Of a stretch of 6,476 bases of DNA, positions 5,296 to 6,476 are shown one piece after another. The position numbers and the translations under genes were made by a program. Each line of letters begins with the position of its first letter. Positions within the stretch are counted from its first letter, which is position 1. The stretch is from an uncultured Eubacteriales bacterium (GTDB lineage Bacteria > Bacillota > Clostridia > Oscillospirales > Ruminococcaceae). The stretch is from the NCBI GenBank assembly GCA_959605275.1, contig CAUHFD010000166.1:1-6476 (forward strand), given 5' to 3'. Under the pieces are notes generated by a model. The model was not told where the DNA came from and made no database searches. It saw nothing but the letters and a program-made list of their open reading frames with translations.

Positions 5296-5309
5296 ACAAG
5301 AACATTGAA

Positions 5310-5343
5310 ACATTGCTCGCTTCGCTACGCAAGCGGTTTATGT
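5310..5343 (+). other. Second hairpin in the P1 leader
   Basis: ACAT (5310-5313) pairs with ATGT (5340-5343), and TCGCTT (5317-5322) with AAGCGG (5331-5336, one G-U). The loop is 8 bases and there is a 3x3 internal loop. It is a GC-rich island in an A/T-rich leader. No strong T-run follows (TATAATAAAAA), so termination is doubtful. Its 3' arm overlaps the TG of the second promoter. Confidence 0.45.
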
Positions 5344-5349
5344 TATAAT
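5341..5349 (+). promoter_or_regulatory. Extended -10 promoter P2 for the SGNH gene
   Basis: TGTTATAAT is a perfect extended -10 element (TG, one base, TATAAT at 5344-5349). The -35 region 17 bases upstream (TTCGCT) is poor, which an extended -10 tolerates. Transcription would begin near 5356, leaving about 100 bases of A/T-rich leader. Confidence 0.55.
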
Positions 5350-5454
5350 AAAAATATATAGGCAAAATTGGCAAAGAAATTTATTGATAGATATTTATTC
5401 GCCTTTTCATCATTTTACAGTGATATATAGCCGATTGGAAAGGATTTTCTTAAA

Positions 5455-6438
5455 ATGAAAGATACGTATTATCGAATGCAGCGAAAAAAAATAAATAAAA
5501 GAAATTCACATATGATTATTTTAGCGGGAATTGCGGCGATTGTTTCGCTTAGCGTGATTGTAGCGGCGGCTGTGATGAATCAGGCAGAACAGCATAACAA
5601 GCTGTATGCTTCGGCTTCTTCTCATACATCCTCGTCTTCTGTATCTTCTGATCTGTTATCTTCACAGGAAGAGATGAGTTCTGCCACTTCGGTATCTTCT
5701 GAGTTTGTATCTTCTGTGTTGCCTTCCAGCCAAGCTCCGGTATCATCACAGACCGCACAGACCGAAGAGATCAGTTCAGAAACCGTATGGGTAGGCACCA
5801 ATTATCTCAAAACCAGCTTTGATTTTTCCAAGCCGGTGGACCCTTCCAAACTGGTAGACAATACTTACTTCAACGACGCTGCCATTATCGGTGATTCCCG
5901 CGCAGTCGGGCTGATCAATTATACTGCGCTCAGTAATGTCAAAAATTATGCATACCGAAGCGCAACGACGTCAAAAATATTAGAGGATACCAGTTTGATT
6001 TCCGGTAAAAACATAACGGTCATGCAGGATATGGCGGCGAATAAAGATAAATATAAAAAGGTTTATATTATGTTGGGTTTGAATGAAATTTCATGGCCGA
6101 ATTATAATACATCTAAGGCTAAATATCATACGATGATTGACCAAATCAGAGCATCTCAGGCAGATGTTCAAATTTATCTGCAAGCAGTGATGCCAATTGG
6201 AAAATACGCAGAAACCCACCACTCGTATCTGAGAATGGCAAAAATTGAAAAATATAATGAAATGCTCAAAACGGTTGCGGTAGATAAAAAAGTTTATTAT
6301 ATCGATCCGTCTTCTGTGGTAGTAGGAACAGACGGGTTTGCATTAGATGAAGCGGTTTCTAAAGCGGACGGCTATCATTTTCAAAAGCCTTATTGTATTA
6401 AATGGCTTGACTTTTTAAAAGCACATACGGTACAATAA
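5455..6438 (+). CDS. Membrane-anchored SGNH/GDSL-type hydrolase with Ser-rich linker
   Basis: Predicted extracellular esterase or acylhydrolase of 327 residues. A basic N-terminus (RKKINKR) and one hydrophobic span (about 20-41) form a signal anchor with no lipobox. Residues about 52-110 are a low-complexity linker dominated by Ser pairs with Val, Glu and Gln, typical of a cell-wall-crossing spacer. The C-terminal SGNH domain (about 138-327) has block I AIIGDSRAVG with the candidate nucleophile Ser148, block III LGLNE with Asn210, and block V DGYHF with Asp305 and His308. The usual GxND of block III reads GLNE here. Such anchored SGNH enzymes often remove acyl or acetyl groups from cell-wall polymers or glycans; the substrate here is unknown. 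GGAAAGGA at 5437-5444 is 10 bases before the start. It appears monocistronic: only 38 bases remain after the stop, without an open frame. Confidence 0.88.
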   Translation: MKDTYYRMQRKKINKRNSHMIILAGIAAIVSLSVIVAAAVMNQAEQHNKLYASASSHTSSSSVSSDLLSSQEEMSSATSVSSEFVSSVLPSSQAPVSSQTAQTEEISSETVWVGTNYLKTSFDFSKPVDPSKLVDNTYFNDAAIIGDSRAVGLINYTALSNVKNYAYRSATTSKILEDTSLISGKNITVMQDMAANKDKYKKVYIMLGLNEISWPNYNTSKAKYHTMIDQIRASQADVQIYLQAVMPIGKYAETHHSYLRMAKIEKYNEMLKTVAVDKKVYYIDPSSVVVGTDGFALDEAVSKADGYHFQKPYCIKWLDFLKAHTVQ

Positions 6439-6476
6439 ATGAAAACTGATAATATAGTGTAATTTTGATTGTGAAT

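Noticed and set aside
6439..6476. ATG directly after the SGNH stop
   Set aside because: The frame stops after seven codons, so it is not a gene.

Overview
The window reads as chromosomal DNA of a low-to-moderate GC Firmicute, most likely a gut-type anaerobe of the class Clostridia. The evidence is strong purine-rich ribosome binding sites, near-consensus sigma-A promoters, a microcompartment eutS-eutP pair, a zinc-ribbon/TM2 protein and a serine-rich surface SGNH hydrolase. The class is an inference from gene content and style; no rRNA or species marker is present.

Layout from left to right: a perfect 31-bp palindrome (4-34); eutS (76-417) and eutP (492-953), a shell protein and small GTPase of ethanolamine-type bacterial microcompartments; a zinc-ribbon, Gln/Pro-repeat, TM2 membrane protein (1069-1764) with five near-identical 42-bp repeats; glyA (1902-3155), serine hydroxymethyltransferase; a 324-base gap packed with hairpins and bounded by two identical 27-bp palindromes (3169-3195 and 3418-3444); rarA (3480-4745), an AAA+ ATPase of replication-fork maintenance; a run of hairpins including the rarA terminator (4768-4820) and a probably bidirectional terminator (4876-4912); a 42-residue single-span membrane peptide on the minus strand (4927-5055) with its own promoter, ribosome binding site and terminator; a divergent promoter region with a structured leader; and a membrane-anchored SGNH/GDSL hydrolase (5455-6438).

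The genes do not form one pathway. eutS-eutP is probably part of a microcompartment function whose other components would lie to the left or elsewhere, because nothing else of that system appears here. glyA and rarA are housekeeping genes. The TM2 protein and the SGNH hydrolase are envelope proteins of unknown specific role.

The least explained parts are the structured glyA-rarA gap and the small minus-strand gene. The gap could be a mosaic palindromic repeat or a structured RNA. The small gene carries every signal expected of a real transcription unit but has no recognisable family. No CRISPR array, tRNA, rRNA, transposase or phage gene was seen.
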